DNA from: Amphritea atlantica
Lineage (GTDB): Bacteria > Pseudomonadota > Gammaproteobacteria > Pseudomonadales > Balneatricaceae
Reading direction: 5' to 3'
Assembly (NCBI GenBank): GCA_024397875.1
Contig: CP073344.1
Coordinates: forward strand, 1,851,001 to 1,915,000
Length of the DNA: 64,000 bases
The notes under the pieces are model-generated. The model did no database searches. It worked only from the letters and a program-made list of their open reading frames with translations, and had not been told where the DNA came from. A program made the position numbers and the translations under genes. This document shows positions 63,077 to 64,000 of the stretch, one piece after another. Numbering within the stretch: position 1 is the first letter of the stretch; every line of letters begins with the position of its first letter.

Positions 63077-63286
63077 ATGACTAACTTCTCTCAAACGGCT
63101 GCATTTATCTGGTCAGTGGCCGATCTTCTGCGTGGTGATTTCAAACAAAGTCAGTATGGGCGGGTGATTCTGCCGTTTACGCTGCTGCGGCGTCTGGAAT
63201 GTGTGTTGGAGGTTGATAAACAGGCTGAGCTTAACAAGTTCGAAATTCTTCAAAAACAGCGTGGCAAAGCCTCCCTAAGCTTGTAG
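63077..63286 (+). pseudogene. Truncated hsdM, type I restriction-modification methyltransferase N-terminus
   Basis: 69 codons matching the N-terminal helical domain of Hsd[43 protein letters not shown]. Full HsdM is about 500-800 residues with the SAM motif and the NPPF/NPPY motif; neither is present, and the frame stops soon after. A relic left by deletion or replacement. Its neighbours on the same strand are MazG and DUF2075. Confidence 0.85.
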
Positions 63287-63435
63287 ACGCCCAAAGTGTT
63301 ATTGTTGAGTTAACGTTTGAGAATGATCATCTTCGTTCATAGCTTCCTAAAAATAATGTCTCGAAGCTATAAGTATATAGTCTGAAACTGCATGGCAATT
63401 TTAGAGTAAAAATCATATTTATAAAGGTTTTTAAA

Positions 63436-63786
63436 ATGGCTGAACTAGAAGAAATGCGTCAAATTATGCGTGATTTCTCATACTCTCGAGATTGGGATAA
63501 GTTTCACTCACCTAAGAATTTATCGATGGCCTTAAGTGTTGAGGTAAGTGAATTAATGGAGTGCTTTCAATGGATGACGGAAGAACAGTCGAGTTCATTA
63601 AGTCCTGAACAACTCGAAAACATAAGCGATGAAATTGCAGATGTTCAATTGTATTTAGTCAGACTTGCAGACAAAGTCGGTATTGATATAGGTAGCGCAG
63701 TCGACAAAAAAATAGAGAAAAATGAATTGAAATATCCAGTGGATAAGGTCAAAGGTAGCTCAAAGAAGTATTCCGAATATAAATAA
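63436..63786 (+). CDS. MazG-like nucleotide pyrophosphohydrolase
   Basis: 116 residues of the all-alpha MazG/dCTPase type. Metal-binding Glu/Asp motifs: ALSVEVSELMECFQW (EVSEL) and SDEIADVQLYLVRLAD (EIADV). It hydrolyses (d)NTPs to NMP and pyrophosphate, perhaps modified nucleotides. It is 10 bp before a DUF2075 gene on the same strand, so probably one operon. AT-rich. Confidence 0.85.
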   Translation: MAELEEMRQIMRDFSYSRDWDKFHSPKNLSMALSVEVSELMECFQWMTEEQSSSLSPEQLENISDEIADVQLYLVRLADKVGIDIGSAVDKKIEKNELKYPVDKVKGSSKKYSEYK

Positions 63787-63796
63787 GGCAAATTAA

Positions 63797-64000
63797 ATGA
63801 TTGTATATTCTGCAACTAAGCGTGAATTTGTAGAGGATGTTCGATCCAATCGAATTGCTGAAATTATAGAAAATGAAGTATTACGCAAATTAAATCGTAA
63901 TTCTCCTCGGAATGAAAGGTTGTCTTGGGAAAACTCCTTACAATACATGTCTCAGGTTCTTTGGGATGAAGGTATTCCTTCAGCAGCAGGTGTTGCTATC
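63797..64000 (+). CDS. DUF2075 family protein, N-terminal part (gene cut by window end)
   Basis: 68 codons from ATG 63797 (AAGG SD) to the window edge, no stop. The start MIVYSATKREFVEDVRSN, NRNSPRNERLSWENSL and GIPSAAGVAI match the N-terminus of DUF2075 proteins, which carry a PLD-like or restriction-like start and a P-loop helicase/ATPase further on (established for the family; not visible here). Such proteins frequently follow a MazG-like gene; a defence role is inferred. Confidence 0.75.
   Translation, partial: MIVYSATKREFVEDVRSNRIAEIIENEVLRKLNRNSPRNERLSWENSLQYMSQVLWDEGIPSAAGVAI

Overview
The window looks like a chromosomal segment of a marine gammaproteobacterium, most plausibly an Oceanospirillales member of the Amphritea/Neptuniibacter/Marinobacterium type. 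I infer this from moderate GC content, a Pseudomonas-like pycR-pycA-pycB arrangement, E. coli-like FadB and UmuDC, a BCCT osmolyte carrier, many c-di-GMP and two-component proteins and periplasmic sulfite oxidation genes. The genus is inference; no rRNA, tRNA or other taxonomic marker is present, and I saw no CRISPR array or prophage.

Layout: 0-6 kb holds an unusual accessory group: a phospholipase C/acid phosphatase-like phosphoesterase, a bacterial DNase II convergent to it, and a glycine-rich repeat protein divergent from DNase II. None of the three has a visible signal peptide. 6-17 kb carries an SDR, a large CBS-PAS-GGDEF-EAL protein, fumarylacetoacetase, a small basic protein, an M50 membrane protease and a Cache hybrid histidine kinase with its response regulator. 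17-24 kb is fatty-acid catabolism: acyl-CoA ligase, BktB-like thiolase, FadB, then a GST. 24-31 kb holds a UspA/BCCT pair, a YafY regulator beside a VOC-EVE operon, and SOS-controlled umuDC.

30.8-38.8 kb is an AT-richer, island-like stretch: a UDP-glucuronate decarboxylase and glycosyltransferase pair, a membrane protein, a Slam/surface-lipoprotein pair (type XI secretion type) bounded by 69-bp inverted repeats, and a complete IS3-family element with its 3-bp target duplication. 39-50 kb returns to core-like genes: DMT and MFS transporters, a Tat dienelactone hydrolase, an RluA-type pseudouridine synthase, beta-carbonic anhydrase followed on the same strand by two-subunit pyruvate carboxylase with its divergent LysR regulator, and a degenerate histidine kinase.

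51-63 kb contains a Tat-exported superoxide-reductase-like protein, a cold-shock/DUF3465 fusion, a second acyl-CoA ligase paralogue, a sulfite dehydrogenase with a diheme cytochrome, a voltage-gated channel with an acidic selectivity filter, a PocR-GAF-GGDEF diguanylate cyclase, a small exported protein and a metallopeptidase. The right end (63-64 kb) looks like the edge of a defence island: an hsdM remnant, a MazG-like pyrophosphohydrolase and a truncated DUF2075 gene.

Functionally, the fatty-acid genes, pyruvate carboxylase with bicarbonate supply, osmolyte uptake and sulfite oxidation fit an aerobic marine heterotroph. The points most worth a second look are the Slam cassette between inverted repeats, the signal-less DNase II/phosphoesterase locus, the MazG-DUF2075 edge, the TFEDWTD channel and the kinase lacking its ATP-binding residues.
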